The notes beneath the pieces are model-generated. The model was given only the letters and a program-made list of their open reading frames with translations, searched no databases and was not told the origin of the DNA. A stretch of DNA of 64,000 nt from Bog-473 sp963824195. GTDB lineage: Bacteria; Actinomycetota; Acidimicrobiia; Acidimicrobiales; RAAP-2. The translations under genes and the position numbers were made by a program. The stretch is from NCBI GenBank assembly GCA_963824195.1, contig CAWGOJ010000007.1:1-64000 (forward strand), given 5' to 3'. Positions 27,129 to 35,004 of the stretch are shown here, one piece after another; positions within the stretch are counted from its first letter, which is position 1, and every line of letters begins with the position of its first letter.

Positions 27129-27926
27129 TCAGTACTGGTGCGCCGGGCACCAGTACGTGGTCCGGCCGCCCACCACCTCGCGCCGCAGCTCGGTGCCGTC
27201 GCGCGGGCAGCGTCCCCCGACGCGGCGCTCCTCCATCAGGTCGCCGGTGTGCGAGCCCCCCCGCCGGGCCAGCTGGCGCAGCGTCGCCCGCATGGCCTTG
27301 TGCAGTTCCCGGATCTCGTCGTCGTCGACGGGCGTGCGACGCACGGGGGCGAGCCCGGCCCGCCAGAGGATCTCGTCGGCGAGCAGGTTGCCCACGCCGG
27401 CCAGGCGCTCCTGGTCCATGAGCCTGGCCTTGAGGGGCGCCGCCGAACCACCTCGCCCCCGCCCCACGGCCAGGGCGGTCCGCAGCTCGGCCAACGAGGC
27501 GCTGAGGGCATCGGGCCCGAGCCGCCCCTCGTCGGGCGCGAGCTCGAGCGACCCGAAGCGGCGGGGGTCGTGCAGCACGAGAGTGCCCTCGTCTTCGAAG
27601 GTGATGCGGGCGCGCACCCACTTCTCGTCGTAGACCCCCGGTCCGTAGCGCAGGCGGTCGAGCGCCTCCCGGCCGTCGACCACGAGCCCGCCTGTCATGC
27701 CGAAGCGCAGGCCCAGGGTCGGTCCCCCGCCCGAGTCGAGCAACATCAGCTTCCCGCGGCGCCTCGCCCCGGTGAAGGTCCGACCTACCAGCGCCGCCCG
27801 CAGCTGCTGCGGTGTGGTGCCCCCCCGGCCGTAGCGGGAATCCACCATCCACACCCGGGTGATCGATCGCCCCAGCGTCCGCTCGGCGAACGCCCTGTAG
27901 TGCTCGACTTCGAGGATCTCGGGCAC
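27129..27926 (-). CDS. Fpg/Nei-family DNA glycosylase
   Basis: About 265 residues of a formamidopyrimidine/endonuclease VIII-type base-excision enzyme. The mature N-terminus PEILEVEHYR supplies the Pro nucleophile and Glu; the helix-two-turn-helix motif is LAGVGNLLADEILWRAGLAP. The C-terminal zinc finger is altered: the first pair is CPRD rather than CxxC and the second CPAH. Start GTG 27926, since the preceding frame has no homology and Pro must be residue 2. A minus-strand TACCGT box (27933-27938) lies 6 bases upstream, fitting leaderless transcription. Lesion specificity unknown. Confidence 0.87.
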   Translation of the reverse strand: MPEILEVEHYRAFAERTLGRSITRVWMVDSRYGRGGTTPQQLRAALVGRTFTGARRRGKLMLLDSGGGPTLGLRFGMTGGLVVDGREALDRLRYGPGVYDEKWVRARITFEDEGTLVLHDPRRFGSLELAPDEGRLGPDALSASLAELRTALAVGRGRGGSAAPLKARLMDQERLAGVGNLLADEILWRAGLAPVRRTPVDDDEIRELHKAMRATLRQLARRGGSHTGDLMEERRVGGRCPRDGTELRREVVGGRTTYWCPAHQY

Positions 27927-27932
27927 GGACCG

Positions 27933-27938
27933 ACGGTA
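27933..27938 (-). promoter_or_regulatory. TANNNT -10 box of the Fpg/Nei gene
   Basis: TACCGT on the minus strand, six bases upstream of the GTG at 27926; leaderless-type spacing. Confidence 0.4.
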
Positions 27939-27962
27939 TCGGACTGCCGACGCCGGGCCGAA

Positions 27963-27968
27963 TATGGT
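27963..27968 (+). promoter_or_regulatory. TANNNT -10 box of the FrhB-like gene
   Basis: TATGGT, then six bases, then ATG at 27975. GGTGGG overlapping it could instead be a ribosome site. Confidence 0.35.
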
Positions 27969-27974
27969 GGGCCG

Positions 27975-29108
27975 ATGCCACCCGAGAAGCCGCAATGGGC
28001 CGAGCTGTTCACCGAGGTCGTGACGTCTGGACTCTGCACCGGGTGCTCCGCGTGCGTGATCGCCTGCCCCTACGACGTGCTCGGGTACGACGACTCCGAG
28101 GGCAACTACAAGCCCTTCCACGTGGACGCGGACGGTGGCCCGGACAACTGCACCCACGGCCAAAAGGGCTGCACGCTGTGCACCCGGGCCTGCCCCCGCT
28201 TCCGCACCTGGGAGCCCGACATCGAGACCTACCTCTTTGGCCGGCCCCGCACCGACGACGAGATCTCGGGCATCGCCCGCCGCACCGTGCTGGCCCGGGC
28301 CAGCGACGCAGATGTGCAGGGCACCGGGCAGGACGGGGGGCTCGTCTCGGCGCTCCTCATCTGGGCCTTCGAGCACGACGTGATCGACGCCGCACTGGTT
28401 TCGGGCCTCGAGGGCGACGGCTCGGGATGGAAGGCCGTGCCGCGCGTGGCCTGGAACAAGGAGGACGTGCTCGCCACGGCCGGCTCCCGCTACACCTACT
28501 CGGCCAACCCGCTGGCCTACACCGAGGCCATCGCAGGTGGGGCGGAGCGCATCGCTCTGGTGGGCATGGGATGCCAGGCCTCCGCTCCACCGGTGATGGC
28601 GGCGCGCAAGGCGGGCAAGATCGCTCGCCGCTTCACCCTCTCCATCGGCCTGCTGTGCTCGAAGACCTTCGACGACGCCATCTTCCCCGAGCTCTTCGAG
28701 GCAACGTACGGGTTGGCCCGGGCCGACATCGTCAAGATGAACATCAAGGGTGTCTTCCAGGTGTGGATGAAGGACGGCAGCTACCACGAGGTACCGCTGA
28801 AGGAGGCGCACGCGTGGACCCGCGAGGGGTGCACCAGCTGCCCCGACTTCGCAGCCGAGCACGCGGACATCTCGACCGGCGGCATCGGCGCCTTCGGCGA
28901 CTGGACCCTGACCGTGGTGCGCACCGAGAAGGGCGAGGAGCTCTTCAACGACATGGAGGCGGCCGGCGTGATCGAGACCCGGCCCATTGAGGACGACCCC
29001 GGGGCGGTTACTCTGCTGAACAAGCTCAGCCGGATCAGCCGCAAGCGCTGGCCGGCGACGGCCGTGCCGATGCCGGGACGCCTGCCCTCGGCGGCCCCGG
29101 CGCCCTGA
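27975..29108 (+). CDS. Coenzyme F420 hydrogenase/dehydrogenase beta-subunit family protein
   Basis: A 377-residue FrhB-type flavo-iron-sulfur protein. The N-terminus binds two [4Fe-4S] clusters (LCTGCSACVIACP and GCTLCTRACPRF); the remainder is the FrhB N and C domains with GTGQDGGLVSALLIWA, GMGCQASAPPVM and IGLLCSKTF. Family members pass electrons between F420H2 and other acceptors through FAD. ATG at 27975. It stands alone without hydrogenase subunits, so it is probably a stand-alone F420H2- or ferredoxin-linked reductase; the substrate is unknown. Cluster insertion would depend on the Fe-S module further along. Confidence 0.87.
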   Translation: MPPEKPQWAELFTEVVTSGLCTGCSACVIACPYDVLGYDDSEGNYKPFHVDADGGPDNCTHGQKGCTLCTRACPRFRTWEPDIETYLFGRPRTDDEISGIARRTVLARASDADVQGTGQDGGLVSALLIWAFEHDVIDAALVSGLEGDGSGWKAVPRVAWNKEDVLATAGSRYTYSANPLAYTEAIAGGAERIALVGMGCQASAPPVMAARKAGKIARRFTLSIGLLCSKTFDDAIFPELFEATYGLARADIVKMNIKGVFQVWMKDGSYHEVPLKEAHAWTREGCTSCPDFAAEHADISTGGIGAFGDWTLTVVRTEKGEELFNDMEAAGVIETRPIEDDPGAVTLLNKLSRISRKRWPATAVPMPGRLPSAAPAP

Positions 29109-29116
29109 GTGACCCG

Positions 29117-29503
29117 TTGAGCGGGCCCCAGACCGACGAGTTCGCCACCCTCCTCGGGATCGAGGTGGTGCGCCGGGGCCCGGGCCACACGGTCGCCGCC
29201 CTCACGACTGGCGAGAGCCACGCCAACCCGCACGGCACCGTGCACGGCGCCGTCTTCTACGCCGTGGCCGGCGCTGCCGTCGCCGCCGCCGCCAACGACG
29301 ACGACCACTCGGGCATCATCTCCTCGGTCCTGGTGGAGTACCTCCGGCCGGCGGCCCTGGGCGACCAGCTCTACGCCGAGGTCACGCGGGAGATCTCCAC
29401 CGATCGGGAGGACATCTTCACCGGTACCGTGCGCCGCGGCGAGCACGGCGACCTGCTGGCCTGGGTGCGGGCGCGGGGCACCCGACGGGCTCGCTCCGGC
29501 TGA
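29117..29503 (+). CDS. PaaI-like hotdog-fold thioesterase
   Basis: A 128-residue hotdog thioesterase. The helix motif NPHGTVHGAVFYAVAGAAVAAAAN carries the HGxxHG pattern of the PaaI/YbgC group, followed by the strand SVLVEYLRPAALGDQLYAEV. It likely hydrolyses an acyl- or aryl-acetyl-CoA and works as a tetramer (family knowledge). The only workable start is TTG 29117, 9 bases after the FrhB-type gene's stop, so it is probably co-transcribed with it. Confidence 0.83.
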   Translation: MSGPQTDEFATLLGIEVVRRGPGHTVAALTTGESHANPHGTVHGAVFYAVAGAAVAAAANDDDHSGIISSVLVEYLRPAALGDQLYAEVTREISTDREDIFTGTVRRGEHGDLLAWVRARGTRRARSG

Positions 29504-29578
29504 ACAGGCTCCCCCACGAGCGGTCCGGAGCGCGGCTCACCGCACGAGCTGATGGCCGAATCTGTGGGAACTGTGTCA

Positions 29579-29617
29579 TTGACGCCATACGCCCCACCCC
29601 TCAGAGTGGGGCGTATG
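29579..29617 (+). promoter_or_regulatory. 12-bp perfect inverted repeat over promoter and start codon of the GlxA-like gene
   Basis: CATACGCCCCAC (29586-29597) and GTGGGGCGTATG (29606-29617) are perfect reverse complements around an 8-base centre. The right arm ends with the ATG start codon itself. TTGACG at 29579-29584 and the weak CAGAGT at 29602-29607 have 17-base spacing and place transcription start about at the ATG. The repeat therefore covers spacer, -10 box and start codon: an ideal repressor or autoregulatory site, or a hairpin hiding the start codon. Confidence 0.6.
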
Positions 29618-30607
29618 AGGGAGCGCCACGTCGTGATCGTCGCCTTCGACGGCTTGCAGCCGCTCGATGCGGTGGGCCCGCACGAGGTCTTCGCCGGGGC
29701 GGCCCGGGCGGCCGCCGCCCTCGGACGGGCCGGGGGGTACCGCGTCACCGTGGCGTCGCGGCGCGGCGGCCCGGTCCAAGCCGAGAGCGGCCTCGAGCTG
29801 GGCACGATGCCCCTGCCCGACGCCACGGAGCGCATCGACACCCTGGTGCTGGCGGGCGGCACGGGCGCCGACGCCGCCGCCGACGACGAGGCCCTCGTGA
29901 CCTGGATCGCGGGCACCGCCCCACGCTGTCGCCGGGTGGCCACCGTGTGCTCGGGCGCCTTCCTCGGCGCCGCGGCCGGCCTGCTCGAGGGTCGCCGCGT
30001 GACCACCCACTGGGCCCGCGCCGGCCAGCTCCGTGAGGCCTACCCCGGCCTCACCGTCGACCCCGACCCGATCTACATCCGCGACGGGAAGTACTGGTCG
30101 AGCGCAGGCGTCACGGCCGGCATCGACCTGTCGCTGGCGCTCGTCCAGGAGGACCTCGGGGTCGACGTCGCCCAGACGGTAGCCCGCTGGATGGTCATGT
30201 TCCTGCACCGTCCCGGTGGCCAGACCCAGTTCGCGTCGCCGGTATGGGTCCCCCGTGCCGAGCGCTCGACCGTGCGGGCCGTGCAGACCCTCGTCGAGGC
30301 CGCCCCGGGCGGCGACCACAACGTCAGGGCCCTGGCTGCGGCCGCGGCCATGAGCGTGCGCCACTTCAGCCGGGTCTTCACCGCGGAAGTCGGCGAGACC
30401 CCGAGCCGCTTCGTCGAGCGCATCCGGATGGAGGCTGCCCGCCGTGAGCTCGAGACGACCGGCGACACGCTCGACGTCGTGGCGGCGCGCTGCGGGCTCG
30501 GCAGCGCGGAGACACTGCGCCGCGTCTTCCACCGCCACCTCGGCACCTCGCCCGACGCCTACCGACGGCGGTTCCGCACCGCCCCGACCGAGAGGACACC
30601 CGCATGA
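29615..30607 (+). CDS. GlxA-family regulator (DJ-1/PfpI + AraC helix-turn-helix)
   Basis: About 330 residues. A DJ-1/PfpI-like domain (VVIVAFDGLQPLDAVGPHEVF, then ATVCSGAFLGAAAGLLEG, with the nucleophile-position Cys) is followed by a C-terminal AraC HTH pair (MSVRHFSRVFTAEVGETPSRF and VAARCGLGSAETLRRVFHRHL). Members act as transcription activators sensing metabolites. ATG at 29615 is preferred over 29552 because the homology begins right there and the upstream codons lie in the promoter and inverted repeat. It overlaps the DJ-1/PfpI partner by 4 bases (ATGA), so its targets probably include its own operon. Confidence 0.85.
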   Translation: MRERHVVIVAFDGLQPLDAVGPHEVFAGAARAAAALGRAGGYRVTVASRRGGPVQAESGLELGTMPLPDATERIDTLVLAGGTGADAAADDEALVTWIAGTAPRCRRVATVCSGAFLGAAAGLLEGRRVTTHWARAGQLREAYPGLTVDPDPIYIRDGKYWSSAGVTAGIDLSLALVQEDLGVDVAQTVARWMVMFLHRPGGQTQFASPVWVPRAERSTVRAVQTLVEAAPGGDHNVRALAAAAAMSVRHFSRVFTAEVGETPSRFVERIRMEAARRELETTGDTLDVVAARCGLGSAETLRRVFHRHLGTSPDAYRRRFRTAPTERTPA

Positions 30608-31254
30608 CCGACCGCGTCCGCGTCGCCATCCCGATCTTCCCGAAGTTCACCGCGCTCGATGCCGTCGGGCCCTACGAGGTCCTCCAGCGCGTCCCGACCT
30701 TCGACATCACCTTCCTCGGCCACACCCGCGGCGAGGTGCGCAGTGAGAACGGCATGCTCGGTCTGACCGCGGACGCCACGTTCGAGGAGGTGCCCGAGCC
30801 CGACGTGATCGTCTTCCCCGGGGGCGTCGGGACGCGGCCCCTCGAGCAGGACGAGCGGGTCCTCCAATGGGTCCGCAGCGCGCATGCCGGGAGCCGGTAC
30901 ACCACGTCGGTGTGCACGGGCTCGTTGGTGCTCGGCGCCGCCGGCCTGCTCGACGGCTTGACCGCCACCACCCACTGGGCCTGCTACCGCGAGCTCGCGG
31001 CGCACGGCGCCGAGCCCACGCCGCAGCGCGTCGTGGAGCACCTCGACCGGCGCCTCGTCACAGCTGCCGGCGTGTCGAGCGGCATCGACATGGCGCTGCG
31101 CCTGACCGAGCTGCTGGTCGACCGAACCGCAGCCGAGGCGGCACAGCTGATGATCGAGTACGACCCGCAGCCACCCTTCGACTGCGGCTCGGTGGCGAAG
31201 TCCGACGACACCGTCATGACCCGGGTCATCGAGTACGCCGCGCTGCGCGAGTGA
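30604..31254 (+). CDS. DJ-1/PfpI family protein (isonitrile hydratase-like)
   Basis: A 216-residue DJ-1/PfpI enzyme resembling the Pseudomonas isonitrile hydratase group. RVAIPIFPKFTALDAVGPYEV begins the fold, the nucleophile elbow is TTSVCTGSLVLGAAGLLDG (Cys), and TTHWACYRELAAHG and AAGVSSGIDMALRL follow as in that family. Hydration of an isocyanide or glyoxalase-like chemistry is plausible, unproven. ATGA overlap with the regulator gene makes a two-gene operon in which a related DJ-1 domain senses and this one may act. Confidence 0.83.
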   Translation: MTDRVRVAIPIFPKFTALDAVGPYEVLQRVPTFDITFLGHTRGEVRSENGMLGLTADATFEEVPEPDVIVFPGGVGTRPLEQDERVLQWVRSAHAGSRYTTSVCTGSLVLGAAGLLDGLTATTHWACYRELAAHGAEPTPQRVVEHLDRRLVTAAGVSSGIDMALRLTELLVDRTAAEAAQLMIEYDPQPPFDCGSVAKSDDTVMTRVIEYAALRE

Positions 31255-31276
31255 GCGCCGGCGGCGGCGGCGCCCC

Positions 31277-32725
31277 TCAGGGCGGGCCGGGCGCCGCCGC
31301 GCTCGCGCCCGCGAAGCGGCCGAACATCGTGCTGTCGCCGATGGAGAGCCCGCTGGCGTACCCGAACGAGCACACGCCGGCGGTGGTGCGCCCCGCGGCG
31401 AACAGCCCCGGGATGGGGTCGCCGACCACGTCGAGGACCTCGCCCTCGACCGTCGCCTCCAGCCCGCCGAGCGTGAAGGGCGCGTACGGTGCCGGCCCGA
31501 TCCGCAGGTCGATGGCGCCGATCGGTGGCACCAGCGGGCGCACCCATGACGGGCCCTTGTGGAACACCGGGTCCTCCCCCGACGCCGCATGCCGGTTGTA
31601 CAGATCGACGGTGGCCTGGAGTGACCCGGCGGGCAGGCCCATCTCCGACTCCAGTTCCGCCGTCGTCGCGCACACCCAGGTGGCGGCCAGGCCCATCCAA
31701 TTCACCTCGTACGAGGCCTCGTCGACGACGAGGTAGACCTCGCCGTCCTGCTCGTAGAGCGCCGACTGGCCCACCCGGCCCATGTAGGTGTCCTCGTTGA
31801 TGAAGCGCTGCCCCTTGGCGTTGACGAGGATGCCGTGGATCAGCGTTCGCGGCGGCGTGATCGGGAGGGACACCTCGCCGGCGTACATGTTGCGGACCGA
31901 GGCGCCGATGGCCTGTGCCATGCGGATGCCGCGCCCGTCGTCCCCCTCCGTGCCGACCTTGAACGTGCCCCGCACCAGGGGCGGGCAGTGCTTGCGCAGC
32001 ATGTCGTCGTTGAAGATGAACCCGCCCGCGGTCAGCACGACGCCACGGCGCGCCCGGAGCGACACCGTCTCGCCGAAGCGCTGGCCCTGCACGCCGACGA
32101 CCCGGCCGTCGTCGACCACGAGCCGGTCGACACGGGTGTCGGCCGAGACGGCCGCGCCGGCGCCGGTCGCGGCGGCGGCCAGGTGCTGCATCAGCAGCCA
32201 CCCGGTCGCCCGCTTGGTCTTGGCCAGGTGCCCGCGTGGCGCGGGCCGGGCCACCTCGTTGAAGGGGTAGGCGTCCTCGCCCCCCGAGTACACCAGGCCC
32301 TCGGTGCCCGTCGGGGCCATGGAGGTCTCGGCGCAGAACGTCGGGTCGAACGGGACGCCGCACGCCACCAGCCAGTCGAAGTGGCCGAGGCTCTCCGCAC
32401 AGTAGCGAGCGATCTTGGTCTCGTCGGGGTCCGGGCCGCACGCCGCCATGAGATAGCGGTACATGTCGTCCAGGCTGTCCTCGAACCCGCAGGCCGTCTG
32501 GATCGGCGTGCCCCCGCCCAGGTAGACGATCCCCTCCGCCAGCGCGGCGGCGCCGCCGGGGCCGCCGGCCCGCTCGAGTACGAGCACCTGGGCGCCCGCC
32601 TCGGCTGCGCTGAAGGCCGCCGCGGACCCCGCGGCCCCGAAGCCGACCACGAGCACGTCGACCGTGTCGTCCCAGGCCTTGATCTCGGCCGCCTCGCACG
32701 GCGTCACGTCGTCGGGCTCGCGCAC
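31277..32725 (-). CDS. FAD-dependent oxidoreductase (KsdD/flavocytochrome-c type)
   Basis: About 482 residues, fumarate-reductase/3-ketosteroid-dehydrogenase-like flavoprotein. The dinucleotide motif VLVVGFGAAGSAAAFSAAEAG opens the protein; GGFIFNDDMLRKH, INEDTYMG and the C-terminal GLFAAGRTTAGVCSFGYASG complete the FAD site. GTG at 32725 is set by GGAGG five bases upstream; the frame extends to 33034 without homology. It likely dehydrogenates a steroid or similar ketone, but the key active-site Tyr pattern cannot be confirmed by eye. Monocistronic, convergent with the DJ-1 gene. Confidence 0.83.
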   Translation of the reverse strand: MREPDDVTPCEAAEIKAWDDTVDVLVVGFGAAGSAAAFSAAEAGAQVLVLERAGGPGGAAALAEGIVYLGGGTPIQTACGFEDSLDDMYRYLMAACGPDPDETKIARYCAESLGHFDWLVACGVPFDPTFCAETSMAPTGTEGLVYSGGEDAYPFNEVARPAPRGHLAKTKRATGWLLMQHLAAAATGAGAAVSADTRVDRLVVDDGRVVGVQGQRFGETVSLRARRGVVLTAGGFIFNDDMLRKHCPPLVRGTFKVGTEGDDGRGIRMAQAIGASVRNMYAGEVSLPITPPRTLIHGILVNAKGQRFINEDTYMGRVGQSALYEQDGEVYLVVDEASYEVNWMGLAATWVCATTAELESEMGLPAGSLQATVDLYNRHAASGEDPVFHKGPSWVRPLVPPIGAIDLRIGPAPYAPFTLGGLEATVEGEVLDVVGDPIPGLFAAGRTTAGVCSFGYASGLSIGDSTMFGRFAGASAAAPGPP

Positions 32726-32810
32726 TCCAACCTCCCCGCGGTGTCGCCGAGACGGTAGCCGTTGCCGCCGGTGCGCCCCTACCCCGCACTCCATGCCGCA
32801 TGCGCCGGAT

Positions 32811-33046
32811 ATGCCGACGCCACCGCCCGCCCTGGAGCGGCTCGCGCCAGGCTGGAGCGCGACGCTCGCCTGCCAGGTGGTGCCCGGCGTCACCACCTGG
32901 CGGCTCACCGCTCCGGACGCAGGGGATGGAGCACCTGCTGGAACGTCGGCGAGCGGTTCGAGACGCTGTTCTACGAGAGCTACGGGATTATGCCCGACCC
33001 GGCGCGCATCCGCTCCTTCCGGATTCTCGACCACCTCGTGTCCTGA
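32811..33046 (+). pseudogene. Remnant of an APH-like kinase gene
   Basis: An internally deleted phosphotransferase gene. From ATG 32811 one frame reads a plausible N-terminus (ALERLAPGWSATLACQVVPG); about 120 bases later another frame gives a convincing APH C-terminus: STCWNVGERFETLFYESYGI, then PDPARIRSFRILDHLVS with stop at 33044-33046. The WN, YG and PDPxRI positions match the C-terminal helices of APH(3')-type kinases. Some 180 middle residues, including the catalytic HGD loop, are missing. A dead fossil; whether the ancestor acted on antibiotics is unknown. Confidence 0.6.
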
Positions 33047-33749
33047 CCCGCGCGCCGCCCCCCGCCCGGGAGATCAGCCGGCGCGCCCGCGCGAACACCG
33101 CGTCGAACATCGGCACGGTCAGCTTGCCGGTGAAGGTGTTCTGCTGGCTGGGATGGTACGAGCCGAGCATCACCAGCCCGCCCGGGAGCGGGCTCTCGAC
33201 CAGGTGGCCGAACGCCGGTCGCGGCCGGAGGCCGACCTGTGACGCCACTGCCTGCCAGGCGAACTGTCCGAGCGCCACGACGACGGCGGCCTCGCGCAGC
33301 AGCGACAGCTCCCGGGCCAGAAACGGCGCGCAGGCCGATCGCTCGGCGGGCTGCGGCTTGTTCCCGGGCGGGGCGCAGTGCACGGCCGCGGTGATGTACG
33401 CGCCCCTCAGCGTCAGACCGTCGTCGCGCGAGGTGCTGGTGGGCTGGGATGCGAACCCAGCCCGGTACAGCGCGGCGAAGAGCCAGTCGCCGGACCGGTC
33501 CCCGGTAAACATCCGGCCGGTGCGGTTGGCGCCGTGCGCCGCCGGCGCCAGGCCGACGATCACCAGGGAGGCGCGCGCGTCGCCGAAGCCCGGGACGCCA
33601 CGGCCCCAGTAGACCTGACCGGCGTACGAAGCCCGGCCGGTCCGCGCCACCTCCTCCCGCCAGCTGACCAGGCGGGGACAGCGGCGACACGCCGCCACCT
33701 CCCGTTGCACCGTGGCCAATGAGTCCCTCTGGGCACGGTTGGACGCCAC
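32988..33749 (-). CDS. Uracil-DNA glycosylase, family 5 (UdgB type)
   Basis: A [4Fe-4S] uracil-DNA glycosylase. Cluster cysteines occur in AACRRCPRL, the middle VHCAPPGNKP and SACAPFL. The active-site motif GLAPAAHGANRTGRMFTGD lacks the Asp of family 4 and fits UdgB, and GSYHPSQQNTFTGKL is the second conserved motif. It removes uracil (and hypoxanthine in characterised members) during base-excision repair. GTG 33749 is preferred; it faces the divergent phosphatase gene and is preceded on its strand by TAGGCT seven bases away. The C-terminus (about 20 residues) is Arg-rich and overlaps the kinase remnant. Confidence 0.87.
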   Translation of the reverse strand: MASNRAQRDSLATVQREVAACRRCPRLVSWREEVARTGRASYAGQVYWGRGVPGFGDARASLVIVGLAPAAHGANRTGRMFTGDRSGDWLFAALYRAGFASQPTSTSRDDGLTLRGAYITAAVHCAPPGNKPQPAERSACAPFLARELSLLREAAVVVALGQFAWQAVASQVGLRPRPAFGHLVESPLPGGLVMLGSYHPSQQNTFTGKLTVPMFDAVFARARRLISRAGGGARVRTRGGRESGRSGCAPGRA

Positions 33750-33766
33750 GGCGCAGAGCCTACGAT
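33739..33766. promoter_or_regulatory. Overlapping divergent promoters, udgB / histidine phosphatase
   Basis: Plus strand: TTGGAC (33739-33744), 16-base spacer, TACGAT (33761-33766), 8 bases to GTG 33775. Minus strand: TAGGCT (complement of 33757-33762), 7 bases to GTG 33749. The -10 boxes overlap by two bases and the starts are only 25 bases apart, so the two promoters cannot fire together. Confidence 0.5.
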
Positions 33767-33774
33767 GGGCTCCC

Positions 33775-34461
33775 GTGCCCCTGTCAGCCCGATCCGCCTC
33801 GACCCGGCCCCGGTCCAGTCGCAGCCGGAAGGCTCCCCCGGCAACCGTCGTGCTGCTGGTGCGCCACGGCTCCACGCCCACCACCGGCAAGATGCTGCCC
33901 GGGCGGGCGGTTGGGCTCCACCTCTCCGAGAAGGGGCGGGCGCAGGCTGCAGCGGCAGCCGAGCGGATCGCCGACCTGACCAAGGCGCCCAGCGCCATTT
34001 ACGCGTCGCCGCTGGAGCGGACCCGGGAGACCGCGGCCCCCATTGCCAAGGCGCTCGGCCTGCGGGTGCGGACCGCACCCGGGCTCGTCGAGGTCGACGT
34101 CGGCGAGTGGACCGAGAAGCCCTTGGCCCGGCTGTACCGGACCAAGGAGTGGCCCACCGTGCAGCGTTGGCCCGGCGGATTCCGGTTCCCCGCCGGCGAG
34201 TCGTTCGCCGAGATGTCGGTCCGATCGATGGACGCCGTGCTCGGCCTCGTGGCGGAGCACCCCGGCCAGACGATCGTGGCCGTCTCGCACGCCGACCCGA
34301 TCAAGGCCATCGTCGCCGCCGCGGCGGGGGTGCCGCTCGACCTGATGCAGCGCCTCGCGATCTCGCCGTGCTCTGTTTCGGCGATCCTCTTCACCGGCGG
34401 CGGGCCGGTCGTGTTGTGTGTGAACTCGACAGGGACCCTGGAGGAGCTGGCGCCGTCGTGA
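33775..34461 (+). CDS. Histidine phosphatase (MSMEG_4193 family)
   Basis: About 228 residues of the histidine-phosphatase (phosphoglycerate-mutase-like) superfamily. The RHG motif VLLVRHGSTPTTG, IYASPLERTRETAAPIAKALG, the Glu region VEVDVGEWTEKPL and the second His in AVSHADPIKAIVAAA are all present. Together with the next two genes it forms the conserved actinobacterial trio seen as Rv2135c-Rv2134c-Rv2133c in Mycobacterium tuberculosis. The natural substrate is not known. GTG start with a TACGAT box just upstream. Confidence 0.87.
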   Translation: MPLSARSASTRPRSSRSRKAPPATVVLLVRHGSTPTTGKMLPGRAVGLHLSEKGRAQAAAAAERIADLTKAPSAIYASPLERTRETAAPIAKALGLRVRTAPGLVEVDVGEWTEKPLARLYRTKEWPTVQRWPGGFRFPAGESFAEMSVRSMDAVLGLVAEHPGQTIVAVSHADPIKAIVAAAAGVPLDLMQRLAISPCSVSAILFTGGGPVVLCVNSTGTLEELAPS

Positions 34462-34474
34462 GGATGGGGTTGCG

Positions 34475-34999
34475 GTGAACGACGACTTCGACTTCGACGA
34501 CCCCGACCACTGCACGGTCGGGGTCGTCGGCGAGGTGGGGCACCGCCTCTTCCTGTTCTACTGCCGCCAAGGCCTGACCGAGACGACCGTCAAGGTGGAG
34601 AAGCAGCAGGTCGCCGTCCTCGCCGGCTACCTCGGGCGTATCGTCAAGGAGCTGGGCCGCCCGGGCCACCTGCCCGAGGACCTCGACTTCTACGGCACCG
34701 AGGAATTCGAATGGGTCGTGGGCACCATCGGCGTCTCCTACGACGAGGAACTCGACCGCATCATCCTCGTCCTCGAGGAGATCGGTGTCGAGGACGAGGA
34801 TGAGGACGAGGACGACGTGGAGGAGAGCGGGCACGTGCTGCGCGTGGCGCTGACGCGCGAGCAGGCCGCCGCCTTCGCCATCCACGCCACGCGCCTGGTG
34901 GAGTCCGGGCGGCCGCCTTGCCCGCTGTGCGCGCTCCCGCTGGACCCGGCCGGGCACAACTGCCCGCGCACCAACGGGCACCGGCCACCGGTGACCTGA
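34475..34999 (+). CDS. DUF3090 family protein
   Basis: 174 residues, DUF3090 (TIGR03847). The N-terminal FLFYCRQGLTETTVKVEKQQV, the acidic middle VEDEDEDEDDVEES and the C-terminal zinc-ribbon-like CPLCALPLDPAGHNCPRTNGH are the family pattern. Second gene of the trio, 13 bases after the phosphatase. Function unknown; the zinc ribbon suggests a structural or nucleotide-linked role (inference). Confidence 0.85.
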   Translation: MNDDFDFDDPDHCTVGVVGEVGHRLFLFYCRQGLTETTVKVEKQQVAVLAGYLGRIVKELGRPGHLPEDLDFYGTEEFEWVVGTIGVSYDEELDRIILVLEEIGVEDEDEDEDDVEESGHVLRVALTREQAAAFAIHATRLVESGRPPCPLCALPLDPAGHNCPRTNGHRPPVT

Positions 35000-35004
35000 C
35001 GACG

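Noticed and set aside
32726..33034. N-terminal extension of the FAD oxidoreductase to 33034
   Set aside because: No homology before GTG 32725, which has GGAGG at ideal distance; the extension overlaps the kinase remnant.
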